64,000 bases of DNA, taken from positions 3,724,888-3,788,887 of the forward strand of contig NC_044929.1 in NCBI RefSeq assembly GCF_003576645.1, given 5' to 3'. The stretch is from Ipomoea triloba (lineage: Eukaryota; Streptophyta; Magnoliopsida; Solanales; Convolvulaceae). The notes beneath the pieces were generated by a model. That model searched no databases. It was not told the DNA's origin and saw only the letters and a list, made by a program, of their open reading frames with translations. Of the stretch, positions 22,205-38,400 are shown piece by piece; within the stretch, counting starts at the first letter, position 1; every line of letters begins with the position of its first letter. The translations under genes and the position numbers were made by a program.

Positions 22205-24446
22205 ATGGTATCTAGTCGTCGTAAAAATAACTCTCACAAAAGACGCAAAAATATCCCTTGTGGGCCTTCCCCATCTCCTCTAAATTATTTTGTAAGTCGT
22301 TTTAATTTTACTTTTACTTTCTATTTCATTTTCTTAATCAGTAACTAATTCAACCTAATTTAATCTATTTTACTTTGTTTAATCCGCTTTTATCTTTTGT
22401 GCATTGTAAGATGAGGGAAGTTTACGAGTCAAAAGAATCTGCAGCAATGGTTCATGTTTCTTGTGATGGTCAACCTATCGATGATACTGCAACTAATGAG
22501 GTATTTGTACAAAATAAGATACTTTTTTGTAGTCATGTCACTAGATTTGTATATGCAAAATTAGATCTGATAAATTTATAACATTTCTTTTTCAAAAAAT
22601 GGTTTGAGGATACAAGAAATTCATTAGATCGAAAACATTTATAAACATTTTAAATAAATAAATAAAATTAGAGGCTTTGTTTGTTATGACTCCTAACAAG
22701 TCCCTGGCCCACAGATGGTATGAATCCTGATTTTTATCAGGCTTTTTGGGATGTGGTTGGGGGAATATTACTAGTTTTTCTGCGATGTTTGAATTCTTGT
22801 TTCTTTTCTGTTGAATGATACTAATGTGATTCTAATCCCAAAAAAATAAGTCTCTGAAATTGTGTTGATCTTAGACCCAGTGTTGTGATCTGATCTATAA
22901 AATTATTTGATCATACAGAAAATTAGATTAGAAAAATTAATAACACGTTGAAATCAAAACATCATTTTTGGATTTGAGAAATTACATTTATTATTTTTAA
23001 TTACATTTTTTTAAAAACGAATAAACACTAAATTTTGTAATAAAAAAATAATGGAAAAAGTGTCAAATAGACCACTAAACTTGTCGCTTTTGTGCAATTG
23101 GGCCATTGAATTTAAAAAGTGTGCAATTCAACCATCAAACAAGCAAAATTTGTGCAATTGGACCATTTTTACAAAAAATTTTAATTCAATTTGAGTTAAA
23201 AACATTTCAATATTGACTCCCAACTAGTACGGTAGAAGAAAATGCCACTCTTAATACATATATGTTAGTAATATAATTGGATTTTACCATAAAATTTTTA
23301 TAAAAATGGTCCAATTGCACAAATTTTGCTTGTTTGATGGTTGAATTGCACACTTTTTAAGTTTAATGGTCCAATTGCACAAAAGTGATAAGTTCAATGG
23401 CCTATTTGACACTTTTTCCAAAAATAATTTAAATGAGACTTAGTAGAAAGATTATGAAAATATAAAAATTCTTTAAATAGAAAAAAATAATAAAATATAG
23501 GCAATCTATTCTAGAATTCGATCTGAAGCAACTTTGTTTAAGGAGGGTGAATATGACCCCTAACATTTCAAAGAATTTTCCATATATTAATTAGTTTATG
23601 CATTAATACCAAATTTAGTTCTATATGTTTTTTTCTCGATTTAGTACTAAATGATATTTTATACTTAATTGGGTCCTAAACTTTTATGAATTTACCTAGT
23701 CGAGTCCTCGGTTAAGATAGCTTGATATATAATTTCCTCTCTATTAATACCCAATTTAATCATCGATTATAGTTGTTTTATAATTTTATCTAATTCAATA
23801 ATTCACTTTAGCAGTTTTTCTCTATTTAGTCATTTATTCTAACAATCAACAGAGGCATGTAGAGAACTCAATTATGTTAAACCATCAAAACCCATAACCC
23901 AAATAAACCCAAAAACTCATTTAAGACTAAATCGAGAAAAAACAACTATAATCAATAACTAGATTTTGTATTAACTCAATAGTCTCTCTCTCTCTCTCTC
24001 ACACACACACATTCAAAATTTATAAATGCTTAATATATGTTTATTAGTTGAATGAAGAGGTTGCATCGATGAAGCCTAAACAAGACATAATTCCCCAAGA
24101 AGTTGTTTCTTCATCTGCAAACAAAGGTGGATCATCATCAAATGCAAGTACCAATGACAAGCCTTCTATCATAGAGCTGGCTATGGCTTCCTCACCCTCT
24201 GGACAGGTGAGACTGGTTGTGGACTGTACCAGAGCTATTGAAGAAATACCCAACTACCAAGTGCCTAGCCTAGACACAGTGGTGAATTCGCTGATGATGG
24301 AGGAGGGTAAATGTCTGAAACAGCTCAAAGATGCGAACCCTAATTTTTCTGTGAAAGATTTGATGGAACATATTTGCCAGTGCTTCTTGGAGATGAATGC
24401 TAAGTCTACTTCGCCTACTTGCTCTAGTTCTGAAGGTTCAAATTAA
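22205..24446 (+). CDS. SUVR middle-region-like protein, copy C (intact, no SET domain)
   Basis: The exons are 22205-22291, 22411-22500 and 24048-24446 (87, 90 and 399 bases, all phase 0, GT-AG introns), coding for 191 residues. Residues 1-29 are basic with RRKNN, HKRRKN and PSPSP. Residues about 85-160 carry ELAMASSPSGQVRL, VPSLDTV, EEGKCLKQL and NPNFSVKDLMEHICQCFLEM, which match the conserved segment between the WIYLD and SET domains in SUVR1/2-type proteins as I know them. The SET, pre-SET and WIYLD domains are absent, so no methyltransferase activity is expected. A partner-binding or dominant-negative role is possible but is pure inference. The TATA box found in copies A and B is mutated here, so expression is uncertain. 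It may be a captured gene fragment. Confidence 0.6.
23053..23419. mobile_element. Mutator-like foldback MITE in copy C intron 2
   Basis: The ends GGAAAAAGTGTCAAATAG and its inverse open arms of about 125 bases that are nearly perfect inverted repeats. The element is flanked by the 9-bp direct repeat AAAAATAAT (23044-23052 and 23420-23428). Copy A at about 14812 shows the empty site with a single near-identical word, which proves the boundaries. Non-coding; a transcript through it would fold into a long hairpin. Confidence 0.9.
23600..23976. mobile_element. GAGTTAATACC-family MITE in intron 2 of copy C
   Basis: The left end is decayed (GCATTAATACCAAATTTAG) and the right end is ..GTATTAACTC. 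It occupies the same position as the insertions in copies A and B. Confidence 0.6.
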
Positions 24447-24796
24447 TGAAGAGTGAGTAGGGAGGTGCATTGGGGAAACGGTTCGTATATGGCTATTGTG
24501 GATTTTTGGTTGGTTTAAACCAAAATTTTAGTTATGAAAACTTTGTCGTCAATTAAGACTTTGGTTTAATGTTTAAGTTTTCTTTCAATAATTCATATTA
24601 GACATAACATCTTTTATGATGTATTGCTATAAAACAACTTTGCGGTATATTCGCCTCTGTTTCTCCAGCACTTACATACTTGCTCACTTTTACAGTTTTT
24701 CTATACTCCCAATTAACTTTTATTTCAAATAATAATTTGTTTTTGGAAAATTTACTTGTACTCAAGTTAATTAGATATATTATGTACTTGTCACAG

Positions 24797-24885
24797 ACCT
24801 TGTGGTCTAGTGACACTCAATTGCATCCCTACATGGGAGGGGTTGAATTCAAGTCTCAGCCAGGAGCTAATATTGGCTCTTGAAA
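24797..24885 (+). mobile_element. tRNA-derived SINE fragment
   Basis: An A-box-like TGGTCTAGTG follows CTTG, and a B-box-like GTTGAATTCAAGTCTC follows about 40 bases later. It shares 'cttgtggtctagtg' and 'catggg..gg' words with the copy at 25076. Confidence 0.55.
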
Positions 24886-24899
24886 ATGTCTCAAATTAA

Positions 24900-25313
24900 T
24901 TCCATTTTTTATCATTAGGTGACGGTCTATTTTTAGTCATTTTTTATCAAAACATCCACATTTGGTCTTAGTACTATTGTGACATGACCATTTTTAGTCA
25001 TTCATCAATAAAATCGTTAAATACAAAGACATTTCAAGCATTTTTATACAAAGTTAGTTGGCTCCGTTATAGTCAAAGATCTTGTGGTCTAGTGGCACCC
25101 GGTGTCCCGATTAACACTCCCACATGGATGATGGTAGTGGATTCGAGCCTCAGTGGAGATAACTTTTGGCTAAAAAAGGTTGGTTCTGTTATATTTTTAT
25201 GTTTATTTTTTTGAAAAAATTCGTAATTAAAACTGTTTTATTGATGAATGACCAAATGGTCATACTACAATAATACATAGACAAATTTAAAAGTGGACTG
25301 ACACCTATCAATT
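24900..25313. mobile_element. Inverted-repeat element interrupted by a SINE
   Basis: Words such as GTCATTCATCAATAAAA and TACTATTGTGACATGACCA on the left recur inverted on the right (TTTTATTGATGAATGAC at about 25236). TAATTCCA and TGGAATTA form the outer ends. Flanks ctcaaat and cctcaat are only partly alike. A SINE sits between the arms. Boundaries are approximate. Confidence 0.4.
25076..25170 (+). mobile_element. tRNA-derived SINE fragment
   Basis: It carries CTTGTGGTCTAGTGGCACC (A-box region) and GTGGATTCGAGCCTCAGTGG (B-box region), spaced as in RNA polymerase III promoters of SINEs. It shares CCGGTGT, ACACTCCCA and CTCAGTGGAGA with the minus-strand piece at 15020-15130. Confidence 0.65.
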
Positions 25314-25693
25314 GGAATTACCTCAATTTCTTTTATAAAAAATTATTTATCATTTTTGTTCTATTTCAATTTTTTTAATCAAAATTTTAATTTCTTGATT
25401 TTCATGTTCTCACCCACCCCCCAGCAGTCGCACACATGCACAAAGTCAGTCAGGCGCACACGGCAGACGGCACATCGCTCTCTCTCTCTCTCTCTCTTTT
25501 CTATTTTTGAAATATATAATGACGTAGGAATGCGTTTAGAAAAGGTTTGCTGCATTTTCTAGAGAGAGAAAGAAATTGAGAATGGAAAATCTCAAGAATA
25601 TGGAATGATTGGGTGAGCGAAACCCTAAAGTTCCGCAACTTTCTGATTCAGATTAGGTTTTTATTGTATTTTCTGCTGAAATTTCAGTCTCTG

Positions 25694-25790
25694 GTACGTG
25701 AGAGCTCATTGATTTGTTTGTTTATTCAAATTATTATCTGCTCCAGCTGATCGTTTTGAATTGTTATTCGATTGCGGTGAAAATTTTCAG
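25694..25790 (+). other. Possible 5' UTR intron of the PP2A gene
   Basis: A GTACGTGAG donor and a TTTTCAG acceptor delimit a 97-base segment upstream of the ATG at 25861. Upstream lies a CT microsatellite (25471-25498), common near plant transcription starts. Transcript data would be needed to confirm splicing. Confidence 0.4.
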
Positions 25791-25857
25791 ATCGGCGGTG
25801 GAGGGAGAGGTGTTGACGGGAATTACTGGAAAAAGAAATAGTATATAAAAATAATAA

Positions 25858-30304
<4,447 letters not shown>

Positions 30305-31457
30305 TTATCATCTTTGTTAGTCCTTGCCGTGTCATTGTTTGTAGTTTTCAGTGTTAATGCCAACTTGTAGAGCTAGCTATTTACAAGTTTTCCTTGAGTT
30401 CTGTTAATTCTCATACCCATATAAACTCCTTGTTGTTGTTGTTTTGCTTTTTGTTTGTTTTTATTTTTTATTTTTTAGTTTTTGCTTTGGCGGGGGATAG
30501 GGGTTGGATATTCAAGCACCATTATAAGTGAAGATTGAATGAGGGGCGAAATATATGCACGAATAACGAGTTGCACCGATTTTGCTTTTCCACTTTTTTT
30601 TTTAATTGTTTATTTACATTTTTGGGGGTTTTATTGAGCTTCCAAAGAGTATTGTTTTTACAATTTCAGCATGGTTTTATTACGTGACCTCATCCAAAAA
30701 AATTGTTTGAAATCTGTAAAATAATGCAACAATTATATCCTAAATTCATTTGATAAATACACCAATATAATCACAATATTTAATTATAAAAATTATAATT
30801 AAATAAAATTAATTACTTCTATCCTATTTTGCTTGTTTGGTTTTTACTATTTATTAATCAAATTAACTATTTCTTCATTTTTTTTATTTTTTAGTACTGT
30901 AATTTTAATTATTTTTAAATTTAATTTTTTACGTTCAATAATATTTTAATATAATTTTTAAATATATAAATTTTATATACTAATAATAAACTTAATATTA
31001 TGAAAAGCTGAATTAAAATAATTTCAATTAAGCTTTGTAAATCGAATCAGAAACAGACAAAAGAATTAAAATAATTTCAATCAAGCTTTGTAAATCGAAT
31101 CAGAACCAGACAAATAAATCGGACGGGGGGAGTATTTTATTACGGAGTATTAGAATTTTTTGAGCTAATTGATAATTTATTTTTTTTAACGTAATCTGCT
31201 GAATATACACTACTTTTTTGGGACCAGGTAACACTGTAACAGTACTTGTAGCAGACTAGCAGTTGAAAGAATTAAATATTCGCAGCCTCTTTAAAAGTGC
31301 AATTCAATCAAATTTGATACATTCAGAAAAAAGGCTTCTATTTGTGGTTCATTAGTATCAAAATTACAGCATCACTAAGACAAAACCTTCTTTACAAGTT
31401 CCAATCATTCCATGAGCTAAAGAATTCCTAACCTTAAAAATGCAGACTACGTTTGAT
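30305..31457. other. Convergent intergenic region between PP2A and the membrane-protein gene
   Basis: It holds the 3' untranslated regions of two convergent genes and AT-rich DNA. At 31011-31118 a unit of about 53 bases (AATTTCAATTAAGCTTTG with ATCGAATCAGAA) occurs twice in tandem. No coding content was seen. Confidence 0.6.
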
Positions 31458-32482
31458 TCAAAATCGAGAACTGTTAGGAACCCTTACAGGCGCACCACCA
31501 GGTACTGCATTGGCTCGCTTTCTTTTGACATATATAGCTGAACCACTAATCATTAGCAAGCCCATCATTATTCCCTGAGACACAATTTGAAGCACGATCA
31601 GAACGAAGAAGATATATCCACGGACCAGAGGTAGTTGTTGCTAGAATGATATGCGATGAACAGAAATTGATTGATTGCATATAATCTAGTCTTATAGCCA
31701 TGAACCAGGTGCAAGTGGGAATTTACGAAAGTAAATCGTAGCATATGGTGTGCAATAAAAGATTTCAAGTTCAGAATCTTGTCCTGAGAGTATTAGCTAG
31801 CAGCCTATCATTTTAAAGAACAAAGCCTGTGAAGTGTGACAACTAGTGAACCTTCGGCTCTGATTAGCTTCAAAGTGTTGAGCATATATAATACATAGAC
31901 ATAAATGTGCAATCTAACTATCAGCTTAGGTTAGCTTAGGTTTTTAGTTGAGATAGAAGTATAGAACACATGCTTCAATTTAGTATCACAGCCAAAGGTC
32001 ATGGGTTCAAATCTCTGCGTCAAAATTTTAGTACATCCCCCTGTAAATAATTACTCTTTTAAGAGATGTAGCAAATGTATGTACATACCTCAAAACCAAG
32101 TACTGACAGCCTCTCTTCACTAACTGGTGTAATACAGCTCCTGTAAGTTATGTAAGCCTGTAAACCATTCTCTGAAGTGGACGAATCTTCCAACAAACTT
32201 CTTTGCCTTATTGGATAACTGGGATAACTGTGAGCTTCTAATGTAGATCGAGTCTTTTGCATTTTCTTGCTCTCTGCTTCCTTAGAACTATCTTTAATTT
32301 CTTCACATTTGAAAGGAATGCGATAACCGGTTTCGCTACAGCGATATTTTTCATCACTCTACAGGAAACAAAAGGCGAGTGTTAATACACACTGTCAAAA
32401 GTCACAAATTTCCTGGTCCCCAAACCTCATCAAGAAAAACAGCATTTAATTAATGTATTGCACTGAGGTTTGGTTCAGCTTG

Positions 32483-32537
<55 letters not shown>

Positions 32538-33174
32538 ACTGCCTGAAATTATTATAGTAGCTTGCTTTTGTTTATAAACATCACATACTTGAGCAAGACA
32601 TGGCTGACCTTATTATAAAAAATTATTCCAAAAGACATTAAAATTGCTTTCAATCTTATACCAGGAAACAACTATTCCTTTAAAGAAACCAACAAATACA
32701 TGAAATTTCATAAGCATAAGCTTCGGCAAACTCCAGTTTCCAAACGCATAAACTTTTCCAGTATCCAGTTCAAACCAGGAATCAATGCATACCAGTCAGA
32801 TGATCACTAAACAATTAAGCAAACTACTCAGATCAATTAACAGAAACTAACAACATACTCGAAATTGAAACCGTTGCACTTAAAAATCAATTATCCACCA
32901 GTATATGAAATTCAATGATCAAATTGAAAATACAACTTGAAAATACAAATTGAAATATGCCAGAGAGAGAGAGAGAGACCTTTTCGGAGTAGGCACAGGG
33001 AACGCAGGGACCAGAAGGAGAGCAGTCGAAGGTGACGTTTCCTCCATTAGGAGTCTCCTTGAAGCTCATCATCATTCGGCGCACATCTCCAGAGCTTTCT
33101 ACAAGAGAGGGAGATGAAAATACGGAGATAACAATAAAAAAGAGAAGAATCGCCGACGAGCCGTAAAACTTCAT
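31458..33174 (-). CDS. Uncharacterised cysteine-containing type I membrane protein (3 exons)
   Basis: Minus-strand exons are 33174-32980, 32358-32089 and 31574-31458 (195, 270 and 117 bases), all phase 0 with GT-AG introns, giving 193 residues. Residues about 7-27 are a hydrophobic signal peptide ending near SLVES. The lumenal or extracellular part has CSPSGPCVPC (residues 51-60), YRCSETGYRIPFKC (70-83) and a Cys at 140. Residues about 149-171 form one membrane span, followed by the basic KRKR (172-175) and a short tail. I recognise the pattern from plant transmembrane proteins of unknown function and will not assign a role. An in-frame upstream ATG at 33330 exists, but the extension would bury the signal peptide, so MKFYGSS is preferred. 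Intron 1 contains a (TA)n microsatellite. Confidence 0.82.
32487..32531. repeat. (TA)n microsatellite
   Basis: Perfect TA dinucleotide run of about 45 bases within intron 1 of the minus-strand membrane-protein gene. Confidence 0.95.
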
Positions 33175-35440
33175 GTGATTTGCTTTTCGCCGACGAACGT
33201 CTACCGCGACTGTCACTTCTGTCTGCCGGTAGCGGGGATGGTGAATGGATCCTTCCTCAGATCTCCGGGAACTTCGTCTAAATGTATGAATGTATCCCCC
33301 ACTATTTTTGTTTATTCCAACTTGCCTCAAGGGTTTTTTATAATTCCACTTTTCACCCCGTGCTTACAATTTTATTTTTTTTTTTAAATTTTTGGGATAA
33401 GGGAATAGACCCTCACACTATACCTCATTGTGCAGTTAGACCCTTTAACTTCAAAAAGTTCCAATTAGATCCTCATACTGTTATTTTGGAGCAAATAAAT
33501 CCTCAAACTTATTTATGACATATAATAACAAGTCAAAAAATCAACCACTGGCGCGGGTCGTATACGCCGGCACCTGCGGGAAATGACTCTTCGCATTATG
33601 GAATTAATATGATTAATTCCAAATCATTATTTATTTCTTGATTAATGGACTGTTAGTGGGTGTTAATATTTTGCTAGTGGGTGGAGCCGTGGAGGTCACA
33701 AACGGAATTAAATGCTATGATTTAATGCTATTATCCCTACCCTTTCCTCTGCTATATATTTCCAGGTTGAGCAATTGATTTAAACACAACAAGCTACAGC
33801 TCACAACACACAACGAAATACACTTATTTTCTCCCTCAAAACTCTGCACATCCTTCGTTCTAGCCACCTGCAATTCATCCCACATTCTTGTTCACCAGGT
33901 TTCAAGTTTGTGTGCTCAAACACAGGAACCGTAGTACATCTTATCCTGGGAAACCTAGACTGCAATGCTCCAGCACCCGGGGAGGTGGTAAATAAGGTTT
34001 TAAAGATAGAGACAACTCGACTCGTGCTTCCAACCAACCCGAGTTCGTCCAGTTTCGTCCCCGTGATGTTTCCAGGTTTATGTAACCTTTTGTAAGGTTT
34101 ATTTTCCTTGTCATATTCTGTATTTTTTCATTTTCTTTGTGATTTTTGAGAATATATTCGAACATAATATACTCAAATCAAGCAGAGGAAAAGTCGGGTA
34201 TGATTGGTAAGGTTGGAGGCTATTTATAATGCCCTGTCCGAATATCTGAACTTATGATATTCGTGTAATAGATTTGTCCATATGGCGTTTTGGGTTTCAC
34301 ACACACACACACATGAGAACAATGTCATTTTGTAAAAAGTGATGACAGATCTCAGTTGTCTATCATGGTTCATAAATGGTTGAATGTTTAAAAAAAAATA
34401 TATGTGGTTAATTTTATAATTATTGAAAACTTTTACGAGCGATGTTCATTTTATAATTATTGCAAACTTGAAAGTTTTGTAATTGTAAGATCTTAACTTT
34501 TGTTTTCTCAAGATGGGGGATGTAGATGTGTCCACACTTTTTACAGGGAGATGTGTTCTCACTTGAACTCAATGGGCTTCCTATTCCTAATGTAACAAAG
34601 ACTCAATATGAGGTAGTATTGAAGTTTAATCCTTTATAGAAGGGCTCTAGGTCCAAACTTGTATAAATAGGCCTCCAGGCACGGGGTAAGAAGAAGCACG
34701 AAACAATATAATTTCTATTACTAAAGAATTAAGCTATAGTTGAATTACAACTATAGCCTACCAAACAGGCCATTAGACATCAGTGTGTTTTCCTCAATTA
34801 AATTTTTAGGAAAGTACGAAGTACGAAATGTATAGGAAATATGTTTATTAGAAATAACTGTGTTAAGAAAATTAGTATACATGTTTAGTGTTATTCGAAA
34901 AATATAATTAAATATTATTTTAAGCATTTGGTTGATTTTAAGTTTTAACTTTCCTAGTGAGAGCTTCAGGCAGGGAAAAGAAGAATGTAACAACCCATAG
35001 TTTGGATTTTTTTATTTTGATCAACCACATTTCCTGTGGACCAAAACTTTTTTAGCTCAAAGTCTACACTAAAATAACTTTCTTGACTACCATGTGATAT
35101 CTTCAAAATTTTGCCTACGAGAGACCAAAAAGTAGCATTTATTATTCAACTGTTTAAGAATCCAAGGGGATAAATCTTCAGTAGTATTTGAATGGCATCT
35201 TCACATGATCACCGAGTAAAGGGAAAAAGAATTGGCAGAATCATGAAAGAACTTCATACATATGTTTTCTGCATTAAGACTTAAAAGGAGAAGGCTACTG
35301 GCTCAAGAAATAAACAGGAAACAAATGGGAGTAATCTAAAGTAAACTAACTATGCATCGATTGCGAATCTGTTCGTGATGAAATGTAGGAACATGTACAA
35401 CAACAACATAGATAAGGCTGACCATAATTTTAATCCATGC
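33175..35440. other. Intergenic region with transposon relics and an LTR-like stretch
   Basis: At 33380-33520 the phrases 'gaccctcacactatacctcattgtgcagttagaccc' resemble one arm of a MITE without its partner. At 33650-34090 a TATA-like CTATATATTT (about 33752) precedes a leader-like stretch with TGTTAGTGGG upstream, which could be a solo LTR; no target duplication was found. At about 34306-34573 inverted ends ATGAGAACA and TGTTCTCACTTGA mark a MITE-like block also seen at 46972-47248. No gene supported. Confidence 0.45.
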
Positions 35441-38400
35441 TTAGGTCTCCTGCTTTATGCAATTTGTAAGTGACGCTGCTGCGTTTAGCCTACCAGCAAG
35501 GCAACCTCGGGCGCTCTCAGCATCTCGGATGACCCTCTCCCATTTCCTCGTTGAAGATGACTCCAATGTTTCCCTGGGCTCCCGGAGCTGATCCCCGGTG
35601 CCATGCATGCTCGGATGGCGATTTCTGGAGCTGTTTTCAATTAGTGTTTGTGCAATGTCATCTTCATCTGGCATCATGTGCATGGTGTTCTCTGACTGGC
35701 TTCTACTAGAGAGCGAGAAACTTGTGGTGTTGTAGCTTTGTCCTTCTTGTTTTCTCCAGAACTTGGGACTAAAAAACTCAGCTCGGGGTAGCATACAACA
35801 TGTATTTCCTGTATAATCGGTGGTTGGAATCCTTCTCCCAGAAAACCCCAAACACTGCTGCATTTCATCCAATACCTTCTCCAGTCCATTCACGCGTTTC
35901 TCTAATGAGTTCATCCCGTTCTGGGAACTGCCGATGAATCTCTGAAATAAAAGAAATCGAAGCATCTTCTCAGCATATGGTTCCCAGTAAATCAGCATCA
36001 GCAATCACTAAATAGAGGATATAGTGGGAAAAACAGCAAACACTAATGCTTTTTATTTAGTTGTTTTTGGGAGGTTTAATATTTTTCTTTTTGGTGGGCA
36101 TGGAAGGTGCAAGAATGCAAGATGGAAGTGAGAAGCAATCTTTGCACACGAGAATATTGCGAAACCATTTAGAATGGACAATCAGAAAATATAAGAGCAA
36201 GTACGGGTTATATAAACATAAAGATACAGATACGAAACTTTCGTTATTGGGTTAGCCATACATAGCAGAAAAAGAAATGCTAAGAAGAACATGGAAATTC
36301 ATAAAAGCATTAAAAGTTTCTTTAACAAGTTTGAGGTAAGTTTCGGCTTTATGCTTGTTCTTTTAAGAAGTCTCACATTATAATTCAATGGTGTGTGTGT
36401 GTGTGTTGGGGGGTGGGGGATGGGGGATAAAGCGGAGAGATAGACAAACCTCAAGCAGGTCCATTAAGCTGGATTGTTGATTCTCAATCTGTCGAAGCTG
36501 TTTATATATCAAAAACATATCCTCATACTCTTCCTTACTTTCAGTGGCATCGTCCACGGCATTTGCAGCAGGTACGTTCAAACTGCAAGTTTCCGTTTCA
36601 TAAACAGGGACAATACGGGCTCCAAATCTTGAATTACCAAACTTGAATTGCTTTTCACCAGAAGCCATATTTGGAAGGGCTGGATTGGCTTCAAAACTTG
36701 AATTCTTGCAACTTTTACTCTCTGTTGAATCAGAAACATTGAGATCTCGACTCTCACCATCATCACATGCCAACAACTCTAACGAAGAAGTCTGCTTTTC
36801 TGGGACTTCTGTTTTCAATTCAGAGGATCTTCGAGTATCCACTTTACAGGACTTCGTGACACTCGGTTCGGAGGATCTTCCATTTGACTTCACACGACCA
36901 ATCTTCTTCGTAGGACTATTCTTTTGTGTGGTGATAGTAGACGAGTATGAGCTAGTGGATGCGAGAGACTTGCTCCTGGAGAAAGAACGCTTCTGCTGTG
37001 GAGTCTCGGAGCCAATTTCACTAGGGCTTTTCGATGGAGTTGGGGAAGATCCACCACTGCAATAATCTGGACGCACACAAGCCATAAGAACATAAGAACT
37101 TGTCCTCCTTTCTTCATTCAAATACATTCTATAATAAGAACCCAAAGTTCAAACTAGAATTATAAAGAATATGCCAGAATTATTTTCTTCCTAGGATGCT
37201 CGTTCATCTATGATCGTTATAGACTATATTAGTAACAGTTGAAAATGACCAATAATTAGCACTAGAGAGTGAACCACACTAAAAGATCACTCAACAGTAT
37301 CAAGAAAGCAACAAAATGGTCAGCAAAAATAGTCATGTAGGACAATACATTCAACATATCCAACTGTCTTGCACCAAGAGTCACCTTTCTCCTAGCAAAC
37401 TACCTTACTTTAATAGAAAAATAAATTACTTTATCTAAACATCATATTCCAACTGGCCTGTACCATCTTCCACAAATTCAATATCAACACACATTGGAAA
37501 AGATATGTCTGCATTTCCTTTTACCTTTTGGCGACGACTTCGCTTGTAGCTGAGGCGAAACTTCATCTGAAGTTCCCGGAACCTCCTTCCACCAATCCAA
37601 TGCTCGGTTCATTGTCTCCCTCACCGCCTTCACCTGTACCATTCACACATATCTTATTCACCCATGTTTTTAATTTTTTTATTTTTCAGCTTAGGCTAAA
37701 CTAATCCCAAGCCCCCGAGAGTTGCTGGAGGAGGTAAATCGCGAGTCTAACCTAACATTCACCTATGTTTTTAATTTTCGATACATTAGGTTTTCCAGCT
37801 TCCGCTAGACTAGACTAATCCTATGCCCCAGGAGTCGATCGAAGAGGTAAATCGCGAGTGCCTCAAACATTCACCCATGTTTATGTCATTAATGTTCTAT
37901 GGATTGATTGATTGATCAAAACCTAGTCTAGGAAGAATTTGAACAATTTAAATTATTATGAAGTGATAATAATTGGGAATGAATACCTTGTCGAATCTTC
38001 TGGTATCTAAAGAGGCTATGCAAGAGGATTTGAATTCAGCGAGTAAATCTCTCTCCGCAACCGCCAATCTCCCCAGGGTCTCGGCCGCCGCCTTCCTCGC
38101 CGCCCAATCTTCGCTGCTTAGGAATTCAACGAGTGTGGAGACTAAGCCGTTGAGCACGGTTCTATTGGCGGCACCGCCAACACTCACGATGCTACCGGTT
38201 AGAGAGAGCAGCGATGGCTTCGCTTTGAAGCAATCATTCTTCACCAGTTTGTAAAGCTTCGGAAGCAGCTTCCTCAGCTCGGCCGGGTCAGGGTCCGGCG
38301 TGGCCTCAATCGCGGCGGCGAGGCAAAGCGAGGCGCCGATCTGGGAGTTGTGGTCCTGCTCGTGGAAAATGGAGTCGACGAAGGGCTTGACGATGGAGGA

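Larger units (their letters stand above)
21594..24780. repeat. Segmental duplication unit C
   Basis: Third unit. It starts inside the sequence that in unit A lies near 12970 ('ttccaccaataatatattg'), lacks about 400 bases present in A between about 13350 and 13740, and then follows A through exon 3 and its 3' flank. Similarity to unit A ends at about 24780. Confidence 0.8.
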
